From Hyalella azteca (Eukaryota; Arthropoda; Malacostraca; Amphipoda; Hyalellidae), in the NCBI RefSeq assembly GCF_000764305.2, contig NW_025941478.1, positions 62,001 through 126,000 on the forward strand: a stretch of 64,000 nt of DNA, written 5' to 3'. The first letter of the stretch is position 1. Each line of letters begins with the position of its first letter. Shown in pieces: positions 24,396 through 34,300 of this stretch. A program made the position numbers and the translations under genes. The notes below the pieces were generated by a model. The model saw nothing but the letters and a program-made list of their open reading frames with translations. It had not been told where the DNA came from and did no database searches.

Positions 24396-27300
24396 GTACG
24401 ATCATTGTTTTATTTATTTATTTTAATATGGTTTGAGATCATCGATGTTCTTTTCGAGTTCATTTAACAGTTCCTCCTGTTGTTCATTTCATTAATTTGA
24501 CGCAACTTTTTTCGGGTTAAGTTGTTTCATTTGACCTGAGCTATGGACTTCAACTTTGTGCGCACTAAAACATTGAAAAATAAATTTTAAATGATTTTTT
24601 TTTATTAAACAAGGACGTCAAAGAATTCGCACTGACATTCATTTATTGCATGTTCAGTAAATAATTATTTGTCACCTTCATAACAACGAAAGCTCAATTA
24701 TCTTAGTTCATTATCAATCTTGTCTTGCTCGCCACAAGTCACAGTCGATGCGCTAAATCACCGAATCATGTTATTTTCCTAAGAATTTTCTCTCCCTATT
24801 GGGAGAGAAATTGTTATTGTTATAAGTTCCTTTTAGGTTCTATCAAACGTTCATCCAGATTCTAGTTACGCTAAGTGCGAGTGCGTCAATTTCGTGTCGC
24901 GGAACACTGCCAGAAACAACATTTATTTTGTGACTGAAATTCTTGAGATTTTTCCCTCGGCAATAAACGTTCTTGTCACACCACTTCTTCCCTTTCGAGT
25001 GCCGGTAAACGCGTTATTCCCTCAGTTCCTCCCCTTGGGAGTCTTGTAATGCTGTCCCTTTTCCCTCTGAGAGGTCCCCTTCCTATACGAGGGTATTAAA
25101 TGCTTTTCTCGTATCCCCTCACTCGTAGAAATGTGTTAGAGCCTCATGGTAATTATCACGATAAATCTCATTGTAAACATCACAATAAATCTCATAGTAA
25201 ACATTACAATAAGCCTCATAGAAATCATCACAATAAATTTCATAAAAATCGTCACGATTAACTTTATAGAAATCATCATAATTATCTTCGCATAAAGTAT
25301 CACAATTAACTTCATGGTCATCATCAGAATTAACCTAATATAAATCATCACAATCAGCTTCATGGTCATCATCAGAATTAACCTAATATAAATCATCACA
25401 ATCAGCTTCATGGCCATCATCAGAATTAGCCTCATAGAAATCATCAAAATCAGCTTCATGACAATATCAGAATTAGCCTTATAGAAATCATCACAACAAG
25501 CGTTATGGCAATCATCATAATTAGCCTCAACGTAATCATGGCAATAATCCTACTTGTACTGTGCACAACGCACAGGCCACGATGCGCCGCTACGAGCACG
25601 AGGACGCGTGCGCAGGCCCCGAGTGCGCATACTTCCCGAAGCTGCAGCTGCGCACCGGCCAGCGCATCGTCAGGGACGAGAAGCTCTCCCAGCGTGGCTA
25701 TGTGAGGGGTGTGAGGGGAGCGTGTGACTAGCGTGGCTATGTGAGGGGTGTGAGGGGAGGACGTGTGACTAGCGTGGCTATGTGAGGGGTGTGAGGGGAG
25801 AGTGTGACTAGCGTGGCTATGTGAGGGCAATGAGGGGAGGGAGCGTGTGACTAGCGTGGCTATGTGAGGGGTGTGAGGGGAGGGCGTGTGACGAGCGTGG
25901 CTATGTGAGGGCAATGAGGGGAGGGCGCGTGTGACTAGCGTGGCTATGTGAGGGCAATGAGGGGAGGGTGTGTGACTAGCGTGGCTATGTGAGGGGTTTG
26001 AGGGGAGGGCGTGTGACTAGCGTGGCTATGTGAGGGAAGTGAGGGGAGGGCGTGTGACTAGCGTGGCTATGTGAGGGGTGTGAGGGGAGGGCGTGTGACT
26101 AGCGTGGCTATGTGAGGGAAATGAATGTAAAGTGTGTGCAGAGGTTCACGTTAACCTCAATTCGTCAGATATTTCTCACATTGAATCAAAATAATTAAAA
26201 TCTAATGGGTTTTAATAATTTTAAATGTTTATTTTGTTTATTTACTGATATTGCCCTAACGTCAGTAAGACTTAATACAATAATGCGTAGGCCTGCTTTT
26301 TCTTTGTTTCTCGTCATTTGGAAAGTCTATATATGGCTAATTTACGTTAACCCCACGACTAACGTACGTGAATGTTTCATTGATTATTTACTTGCAGACC
26401 TGCAGCTGGCGAGACGAACACTCGGCGCCCTTCTCGTGGCACACGCGCTCCCAGATGGACCTCACCCTTGATACCCCGCCAGAGACACCCCTGGAGCCTC
26501 CATATCTGCCACACGAGCTCGACCAACAAGACGGGCGAGCCTCCAGCAAAGATAACCAGTCTTCGAAGAGTCCATCGTTCACGTCGCGATCTCAGAAGAG
26601 ACCTCATCAGTCGCGCAGGACGAGATCGGCGTTCACATGGCACTACGAACCTTCCCCTCGACCACCCAAATCAAATTCAACTGAAATCCCAGACATCGTC
26701 AGAGATTCATCGCTGCAAATCAAGACTCATGTGGTGGTTCGAGCTGAAAACATGGACGGAGGCAATGCTGGTTTTCTCGACAAACTACGCGGGGCTTTTT
26801 GTAAGCTGACAACTTCTTGTATGCCTACGCAAAATTCCAGCGTATCTCAGAGCCTCCAGAGCTCCACGTCCACGCCCCCTGACCTGAGACCTGCTCATGT
26901 TTTGGCCCAAGCCAAAGAATCGCAAAACACTTCCCTGCCCATAACTCTGCCTATCACGTCTCGGTCTCACGATGGCGACCATGAAATTTTCAATGACAGC
27001 AACAATGAACTCGCAAATAATGACGACGAAATGAGATCGAGGGGTGAGAGCTACTTCGGAGACAGAAACGAAATTGACGGACATTTTCGAGTTGATGCCG
27101 CTGTTAATTCTGTTAACAACAACCTTTCAGGGCCAAATTCTTTGGCTCAGGATGTTGGATCAATCGCTCCCACAACCAACATCACCGCTAATCCATTATC
27201 AGTCACGTGCAGCAGTTCAAACAAACCCGACAACGGCAACAAACCCGCTGGCTTCAACCGCCCTCAGAACAAACGAAGAGCACCGGAACCCGTCAAAAAA

Positions 27301-27813
27301 CCGGCGCCGGCCCCGCCTGTCCGACACCCATCAACCCATATCGAAAACAACAGAAGTTTTCCCCTTCTTAAAGATGAGGACATCGTGGAGAAGAATGGTG
27401 GTGTTCACGAGAAGAATTTGAACCTTCTTAATGCCACGAACACGCAGGACCACCACGAAATTCTTGATAACGACGACGCGGCCCAAAAATCCTTCGAGAA
27501 TTTTATGGATGGAACCACGCTGGAGGACAAGCCGAGCGTAGACCTATCCACCAGTGGACAGGTGAGTTTAAATTAAGGAAAGATTCATACTCCCTAGCGT
27601 ACAAATAATTTTAACATTATCAAAGTACGCTGTTCTATTTACTTATTCTTTCGCTTGTTTGCAGCCTTGTTACACTTATAATTAATCCATGTTATTATGG
27701 TATATTATTAACGCCTGCATCTATTGACGTTATTTTATGAAGGTCTTAGATCGTTTTCTATTCCTTAGGACTTCATCCCAAAAACTGGCTTCGATTTCTT
27801 GGACAACTGGTAA
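23604..27813 (+). CDS. C1orf198: C1orf198 orthologue (DUF4706), complete, four exons
   Basis: Joining 23604-24395, 25576-25701, 26398-27561 and 27769-27813, all introns phase 0, gives 708 residues. Three blocks match what I know of vertebrate C1orf198: an N-terminal helix-rich block (residues 215-264) containing YFRGVSPMCRRLLEDM and CKILDQAIVDE; the block around WRDEHSAPFSWHTRSQM (residues 310-326); and the exact C-terminus KTGFDFLDNW. The family has no established biochemical activity; it lacks a signal peptide and membrane segments and is expected in the cytosol. Vertebrate proteins are near 330 residues, so this one is roughly twice as long. The excess is a Pro/Gln-rich N-terminal region and a long polar segment in exon 3 rich in Asn, Ser and Pro. 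The start at 23604 (AACATGG, A at -3) is the first good ATG in frame. Confidence 0.9.
24396..25575 (+). other. C1orf198 intron 1 with AT-rich minisatellite
   Basis: The 1.18-kb intron holds a degenerate tandem repeat at about 25135-25520, units near 27 bp such as ttcatggtcatcatcagaat followed by taacct. It ends about 55 bp before the exon 2 acceptor (gcacag|GCC). Confidence 0.8.
25576..25701 (+). CDS. C1orf198: C1orf198 exon 2 (residues 265-306)
   Basis: A 42-codon GC-rich exon, phase 0 at both ends, absent from simple open-frame calls because its start is internal. The peptide includes MRRYEHEDACAGPECAYF and LRTGQRIVRDEKLSQRGY; TGQRIVR aligns with TGQKVVR of the vertebrate protein just before the DEHSAPFSW block. 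The donor is GGCTAT|GTGAGG. The last 12 coding bases and the donor are the first copy of the tandem array that fills the next intron. Confidence 0.85.
25690..26118. repeat. 41-bp minisatellite containing the exon 2 splice donor, 11 copies
   Basis: The unit agcgtggctatgtgaggggt followed by gtgaggggagggcgtgtgact begins inside exon 2 and repeats to 26118. Every copy preserves GGCTATGTGAGG, i.e. the exon end plus the donor. Variants in the middle (gtg, caa, aag, ttt) distinguish copies. Confidence 0.95.
26398..27561 (+). CDS. C1orf198: C1orf198 exon 3 (residues 307-694)
   Basis: The acceptor is ttacttgcag|ACC and the donor CAG|GTGAGT, both phase 0. The first 20 residues (TCSWRDEHSAPFSWHTRSQM) are the best-conserved block of the family. 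The remainder is polar and probably disordered, with clusters of Ser/Pro and Asn, one short Cys-containing stretch (KLRGAFCKLTTSC), and a basic Pro-rich segment (KRRAPEPVKKPAPAPPVR) that could bind SH3 domains. An ATG-started frame beginning 30 bases upstream is intronic. Confidence 0.9.
27769..27813 (+). CDS. C1orf198: C1orf198 exon 4, conserved C-terminus
   Basis: Fifteen codons after the acceptor ctattccttag|GAC encode DFIPKTGFDFLDNW and a TAA stop. TGFDFLDNW is the invariant C-terminus of the family, so the tiny exon is secure despite its length. No AATAAA was seen in the first kilobase downstream, so the poly(A) site is unknown. Confidence 0.92.
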   Translation, partial: DFIPKTGFDFLDNW

Positions 27814-28329
27814 TACCATAGGACTTCGGCTGCTCCTGGGATGACCGTTGACGTCCTGCCGAAAATTTCCCACAAGAGTTGCCCTCTTCAGCGAAGACAG
27901 CCGCTTGCTGCGTCCACCAATCCTCATGTGCATTTGTCTTCACTAAAAAGATCGCGGGGTTATACAACGTTTTACAACCGGTTTTTATTTCAATCAATAT
28001 GTCACTTGATCAACGACAGTTCACATATGTAGGTTTAACGACAGTTCACATATCCCATGCTGCACAACGTCACTCAGTTCGCAACATCTTCCGGGTTTTG
28101 TACATTTGATTACTGCACTTGTGCCTCGTAGCTAGGGTTTGTTATACTTTTTATTCTACCTGTTACTTGAATTATTGTAAATTATTTCGATATGTTTTCA
28201 CCGGACCGCGTTTAAATGGAACGTCAATGTTGTACAGAATGTAACTTTCATCTCTCACACAATCTTCCTTCACTTTTATACCGTCACTTTTGTACAAGTT
28301 TTAACTTTATAACCTGCCCATGATTATCT

Positions 28330-28825
28330 AGTATGTAATTTAGGTTATTTAATATCTAGTGTGTCATCTAGGGTAATATAATATCTAGTTTGCAATGTGG
28401 GGTTGTTTGATAATATCTAGTGTGTAATCTAGTGTTATATATAATATCTATTATTATTATTATTCCACGAAGAGATTGTCGTGGCGTCTCGTTCGGATCG
28501 AACTTCGAGGGCACGTTACAAGTGGCTAAAAAAGACACGAAAGGATAAAAACAGATGACGTCTATGCTAAAACAAAGGACATATGCCAAGACTGACGACG
28601 TCTATGCTAGAACAAACAACACCTATACCAAACCAGTAATATACATGATAGATTAGATGACGGCTAGGTCTAAGATTCAAAGGCTCTACGGAAAAGTTCT
28701 GTTTTTAGGCGTCGACAAAACAACGGCAGCAAAGAAGCAGATGTTAATATCTAGTATGTAATCTAGGGTTATATAATATCTAGTGTTGAATGTAGGGTTA
28801 TATAATATCTAGTATCAAGTGTAGT
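28330..28825. repeat. Minisatellite around taatatctagtgtgtaatct, interrupted
   Basis: Copies of taatatctagtgtgtaatct followed by agggttatata occur at 28330-28450 and again at 28745-28825. The 290 bp between them are unrelated unique sequence. Confidence 0.8.
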
Positions 28826-29224
28826 CACTGGTAGTAGATTTTGGAGAAGTGTTACTCACGTCTAGGTGATGATACTATTACGTACAGGTAGGTTATGATA
28901 GTTCCCAAGAGCCTTATCCTATACCTATCATTATAGTTTAGCCGCATACTAGCTCTAGTACGTTTGCACTAGCTTTAAGCTCTATCTCATATTCCATACT
29001 TTGATTTACTATTTCCGTGCACGTTTGTTCCAACACAAACTTGTAAGTTCCTCATATTTATTTTTTCTTTGTATTGCAGGCAGCATTTGCATGACACTTT
29101 TTATCACAACTTACTAGGGTTACACCTCTTCATCTCAACTTATTAACCTGTTCACCTCAAGTTATTAGTAACGTACGTAGAGCTTATTAATCGTGTTTCG
29201 TCAATACGTACAGCCAATTGGAGT

Positions 29225-29585
29225 TGAGTTGTGTTGTACTCAACATGCTAAGTTTTTCTGTACTCAGCATGCTAAGCTATTCTGTACACAACATGCTAAG
29301 CTATAGTGTACTCAACATGCTAAGCTATTCTGTACTCAACATGCTAAGTTATTCTGTACTCAACATGCTAAGCTATTGTGTACTCAACATGCTAAGCTAT
29401 TGTGTACTCAACATGCTAAGCTATTGTGTACTCAACATGCTAAGCTATTGTGTACTCAACATGCTAAGCTATTCTGTACTCAACATGCTAAGCTATTCTG
29501 TACTAAACATGCTAAGCTATTGTATACTAAACATGCTAAGCTATTCTGTACTCAGCATGCTAAGCTATTGTGTACTCAATATAAA
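29225..29585. repeat. Minisatellite, 24-bp unit, about 15 copies
   Basis: Copies of actcaacatgctaagctatt followed by gtgt or ctgt. The period keeps two plus-strand frames open; they encode only repeats. Confidence 0.95.
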
Positions 29586-29589
29586 ATCA

Positions 29590-30790
29590 ATCCTATATTT
29601 AACATCTTCATCGTCAACCTTATCAACTATTCAATACTCAACAAACACTCAGCAATTATAGGAACCAAAATTTTTCAACAAGTTATTTCGACTACTGACT
29701 GAAGCTCATGATGTTATGTGTACATGTTAAAATAATTAACATTATCATTATATTGATGTCAGTGATTTATTTTAGACTAATAAGAGGTACGTCATTTCAA
29801 GAGCAAAATCGACTTGTTACTTACATGCTTCTACAAACTTTCCATTTGAAATTTCTCTCACTTTTCTATGAATATTAATCAAGCTAGGATTAGGCGACCT
29901 TGTAATTAAACGCATTGTAGAGCACGTGTTTCAATTCACCGACTTTTTTTTATTATATTATATTAGGATGCATTAATTGGTGACATATCGAGTGATGATT
30001 CTAAAAATGGTGGCAGCAGGATATAAAACAAAATTTCTCATAAAATACAAATCATTTATTCAACATCTCTTGTTCCATCACACGAGAGCTTCAATATTTT
30101 TTAAATAAATAACATATAATCTGGTAAAAGATCACGTCACCTTAGGCTTAATTATAAAAAAATGCAAGGCATGCCAACGTCATCACAATACGGCACAATG
30201 AGGCCGGCACAATCGTCATCACAATATTTAATATCATTTTAATCATTACTTATTCACAAGTGAATCTGTCTAGTCACTAGTGAATCATAATAGTCACTAG
30301 TGATATCTTTCTGAACGCAAAATTTCTAACATTTTACGTCCTCGAGAACGTAAAAATTTTTACGCAACTTACGCAGCCTCATTAAATCAAAGCTCACGCC
30401 TACATTCAAACGGAAGTCAAAATACAATCTTAGACGCACAGAAAAAATAAGAAGTCCGGCAGTTCAGATGATAATAATTAAAATAACGAAATCCTGACTT
30501 GTTTTCAACGGCTCACTAATGTCAGAAAAGTCAGCTGTCTGAGGTAAATAAACTGGCACTAATTAGAATACTTAATATCTAATTAAGTATATGCAACGCT
30601 GCACACAGGATGGATGCGACATAACACAGATCGTCGTAAAAAGAACATTAGCTGCTCTCATGGCAGTTCTTAAGGGGAAATAATATGTGGTATAAAACCC
30701 ATAGCTGCTTTTAAAAACCTCCAGTTAATGTAATGGAAGGTTCAAAACCTCAGTTGAAATAATACGCAAGCAACACTTTCGATATTATCT
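29590..30790. other. Spacer, no gene seen
   Basis: AT-rich unique DNA without recognised genes or elements. Confidence 0.5.
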
Positions 30791-30799
30791 ATCTTAAGT

Positions 30800-31030
30800 A
30801 TCCAGCATTTTGTAATCTTATCCATCACATGATAATCGTATCGATCACACGGTAATCTTTCACATCACAGGATAATCGTATCTATCACACAGTAATCCTA
30901 TATATCGCATGATAATCTTAACAATCATACGGTAATCTCGTTAATCACACGGTAATATTATCCATCGCATGATAATCTTATCAATCACACGGTAATCTAA
31001 TCCATCGCATGATTAGCTTATCCTTCACTT
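30800..31030. repeat. Degenerate minisatellite, about 20-bp unit, 10 copies
   Basis: Copies of cacacggtaatcttatcaat and cgcatgataatcttatcaat alternate. Confidence 0.85.
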
Positions 31031-31302
31031 ATTAATAGTTGAAGTTTCTCACGCAGGATAGCCTATAAAACGATATAAAGTATTCACAGTTACCTCTAAC
31101 AGCTATTAATACCAATTACCATCAACACCATAATAAAATATATGTGCTTTTTGTAAGTCAACAACACTTTGTGAAAATTTACATCTAAGTTTCCTCACTT
31201 CGAAAATTAACGAAAAACGAGGTCACTTTTAGCACCAAATACGAATTGCGCCAAACGCGATTCAGTTGATCATTGAATGTGTAAAATATTAAGCGCTTCC
31301 TA

Positions 31303-31485
31303 CTAAAGTACTAAACTTATTACTTATTAATTAATCTTGGCTTTCTAAATCCTCATAAGTTTTGAACATGTGATTGTCTTCTACGAAGCATGTACGCGAG
31401 ATTTCGCTTCCTAATTTTCAGTAGTAAATATTTTACCCTAAATCCTGTGCTATAGCACAGGATTTAGGGTAAAATATTTACATAA
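31303..31485. repeat. Third copy of the 32-33 kb palindrome arm
   Basis: Bases from ctaaacttattacttattaa onward match the left arm of the large palindrome (32287 onward) with few differences and end in their own perfect hairpin centred on gctatagc near 31455. Confidence 0.85.
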
Positions 31486-31499
31486 CAGCTCAGGCGTTC

Positions 31500-31685
31500 G
31501 AAATCTCAACCCCAATACTCCCACAGTAACCCCAACACCCCCAGTAACCCCAACACCTCCAGTAACCCCAACACCCCCAGTAACCCCAACACCCCAGTAA
31601 CCCCAACACCCCCAGTAACCCCAACACCCCCAGTAACCCCAACACCCCAGTAACCCCAACCCCCCCAGTAACCCCAACACCTCAT
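31500..31685. repeat. Minisatellite, 17-18-bp unit, about 10 copies
   Basis: Copies of cagtaaccccaacacccc. On the minus strand it starts about 10 bases after the donor of the adjacent kinase exon. A shorter version of the same array lies at 41440-41540. Confidence 0.95.
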
Positions 31686-31693
31686 CAACGCAC

Positions 31694-31797
31694 CGAGCAA
31701 GCTTGGCGTTTCCGTCGCGCTGGAAGCCGAGGGCGAAGGGAGATTCTCCAACAAGCATCTCGAAGGTAAGCACTCCTATGCTGTACCAGTCGAAGCC
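31694..31797 (-). CDS. RPS6KA5-like: MSK kinase, N-terminal domain exon (subdomains IX-X), misplaced
   Basis: The acceptor acgttgcag|GGC and donor GCTCG|GTGCGT bound 104 nt, phase 0 to phase 2. The peptide GFDWYSIGVLTFEMLVGESP then FALGFQRDGNAKLA aligns with the segment of MSK1 that reads DWWSLGVLMYELLTGASPF. Phase and sequence join it exactly to the exon at 41153-41006 (NAKLA + RRILSLE), so in the genome it should precede that exon. Here it lies 4 kb downstream of the gene's stop codon, on the same strand. The last 23 bases also exist at 41550-41572 in the correct position. The simplest reading is an assembly displacement. Confidence 0.85.
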
Positions 31798-31799
31798 CT

Positions 31800-32178
31800 G
31801 CAACGTAGGATATGGTGACGTGAGATATGGTGACGTAAGATATGGTGGTGTAAGATACGGCGACGTAAGGTAAGGCTACTCAAGGTAAGGATACATAAAG
31901 TAAGGCTACATAAGGTAAGGCTACATAAGGTAAAGCTATATAAGATAAGGCTATGTTAAGTAAGGCTGCGTAAGATAAGGCTACGTAAAATAAGGCGACG
32001 TAAGGTAACTCGACGTAAAATAAGATGGCCTAAGATAAGATAACGTAAAGTAAGGCGACGTCAGATAAGATAACGCAAAGTAAGTCGACGTCAGATAAGG
32101 ATAACGTAAGGTGACTTGACATAAGATAGGGTGATATAACATAAAATGACGTAAGATAAGGCTACGTTAGATAAGATA
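31800..32178. repeat. Degenerate minisatellite, about 15-bp unit
   Basis: Copies of ataaggctacgtaag fill the intron between the two displaced kinase exons. Confidence 0.85.
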
Positions 32179-32184
32179 ACTCAC

Positions 32185-32264
32185 CTCATTATGCCCTCCC
32201 ATGGAGGAGGACACCACCTCCGGTGCCATGTACTCCAAGGTTCCTACGTAGGACTTGGAGCGTA
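32185..32264 (-). CDS. RPS6KA5-like: MSK kinase, activation-loop exon of N-terminal domain, truncated
   Basis: The frame reads RSKSYVGTLEYMAPEVVSSS then MGGHNE and ends GAG|GTGAGT, phase 0, before GFDWYSIGV of the next exon. It matches the MSK segment containing YSFCGTIEYMAP, the end of the activation loop with the APE motif. The upstream end has no acceptor: coding sequence stops at 32264, exactly where the perfect palindrome begins. The DFG and catalytic-loop part should lie just before it and is not found elsewhere in the window. Confidence 0.8.
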
Positions 32265-33166
32265 CACATATATTTTTTTATATACTAAACTTATTACTTA
32301 TTAATTAATCTTGGCTTTCTAAATCCTTATAAGTTTTGAACATGTGATTGTCTTCTACGAAGCATGTATACGTGAGATTTCGCTTCCTAATTTTCAGTAG
32401 TAAATATTTTACCCTAAATCCTGTGCTATAGCTATATATGTGCTATAGCTATATGTATAGCTATACTGTATAGCTATACTATACTACATACTACTACTAT
32501 ACTATACTATACTATACTACTCTACTATACTACTATACAGTATATGTATAGCTATACTGTATATATGTATAGCTATACTATACTACTATATATATAGCTA
32601 TATGTATACATAGCTATAGCTATGTATAGCTATATATGTGCTATAGCTATAGCTCCTGTGCTAAATCCTGTGCTATATATATAGTAGTAAATATTTTACC
32701 CTAAATCCTGTGCTATAGCACAGGATTTAGGGTAAAATATTTACTACTATATATATAGCACAGGATTTAGCACAGGAGCTATAGCTATAGCACATATATA
32801 GCTATACATAGCTATAGCTATGTATACATATAGCTATATATATAGTAGTATAGTATAGCTATACATATATACAGTATAGCTATACATATACTGTATAGTA
32901 GTATAGTAGAGTAGTATAGTATAGTATAGTATAGTAGTAGTATGTAGTATAGTATAGCTATACAGTATAGCTATACATATAGCTATAGCACATATATAGC
33001 TATAGCACAGGATTTAGGGTAAAATATTTACTACTGAAAATTAGGAAGCGAAATCTCACGTATACATGCTTCGTAGAAGACAATCACATGTTCAAAACTT
33101 ATAAGGATTTAGAAAGCCAAGATTAATTAATAAGTAATAAGTTTAGTATATAAAAAAATATATGTG
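32265..33166. repeat. Perfect 902-bp palindrome
   Basis: The 451-bp arms are inverted copies with no mismatch seen, meeting without a spacer at gcta|tagc (32715/32716). The inner part is ctatag/tatagc-rich. The outer 150 bp also occur once at 31303-31485. No open frame, TIR-type ends or target duplication was seen; the left junction cuts a kinase exon. Confidence 0.9.
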
Positions 33167-33254
33167 ACCCTAGCAACACGAATCTTGATCACACGATTAG
33201 CGAACTGCATTTATCACTAACCATACTAATCTTTTCTAACTAACCATACTAATT

Positions 33255-33375
33255 ACTCGCAGCAAATTTTACGAATCACTTGTCGCGAATTTTACGAATC
33301 ACTTGTAGCGAATTTTACGAATCACTTGTAGCGAATTTTACGAATTATTTCTGACGAACCTTACGAATCACTTAG
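33255..33375. repeat. Minisatellite, 23-bp unit, about 5 copies
   Basis: Copies of cgaattttacgaatcacttg followed by tag. Confidence 0.9.
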
Positions 33376-34104
33376 GAGGCGTGAAGGTTTAAAAACACTG
33401 CATTCACAAACCATCAATTCACAGCCTGTTACGAGAGACACTCAGAAAAATCGGAGTGATACGATATTTCTGACCCCAAATCCTTGCCTAATACTTAGAC
33501 GCGTTTCGATCCCGTAATGCAGGATAGAAATGCCCATAATCTAGTTGCATTATTATTCAGAAGACACAGAATCTGCCTGAATTTCGTACCTATATTTGCT
33601 TTAGGACAAGTAATCGGACTTTTATACAAACGCGATTTACGCCGGAGGAATTTTCATTGCATTCCACTTATCATTTCAACAGAATCAAAGAATTCATCAG
33701 ATAATTGAGTGCCTTATCGGAAATAGGATAAATCGCCATTAGTGAAATCGCAACCATCCTAGATAATCATCAGTGAATTAAAAGTATTTATCGCAACCAT
33801 CCGAAGTTATTATCAGTAAAATAGGGGCCTTATTGCAACCATCCTAGATCATCAGCTAGTAAATTCTAGAGCATTATCGCAACCATAATAGATCATCTGT
33901 ACCTAGAAAATCAGACTTGTTTATGTTAAATTAACAAGTTTCAAGAAACCTTTTCCTGACCAAGTATCCCTGATAAGACGCGTCATTTACTATGCCATGA
34001 CAGATCTCTGATAGGATACGTGCACGATACTTCCTTTGATGTCCTAAGTACCACAGTCAGTCTGCGACTACATGGACATTCTAGCGATTCTCACACTGAG
34101 CGAA

Positions 34105-34300
34105 CTCAAGACAACGCAGAACTTAACAAAGTTCACGCAAAACTTTTTTAAGTCAACGCAGACTTTTTATAAATCAACGCAGACTTTTACTAAGTCGGTA
34201 AAGACCATTTTTAAATCAACGCAGACCTGTTCCAAGTCAACGCAGACATTTTCTGAAGCAACGCAGAACTTTCTCAAGTCAACGCAGACCTTCCCTTATC
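34105..34300. repeat. Minisatellite, 21-bp unit, about 9 copies
   Basis: Copies of tcaacgcagacttttttaag and variants. Confidence 0.9.

Noticed and set aside
26785..27084. Minus-strand and alternative-frame ORFs over C1orf198 exon 3
   Set aside because: Shadows of the true coding frame.
29218..29702. Plus-strand frames encoding LSYSVLNM or QHAKLLCT repeats
   Set aside because: Repeat products of a 24-bp minisatellite.
31694..32264. A second, independent kinase gene at 31-32 kb
   Set aside because: The exons complete the MSK gene in phase and carry no upstream or downstream kinase sequence of their own; the shared 31488-31716/41402-41572 flank points to one locus.
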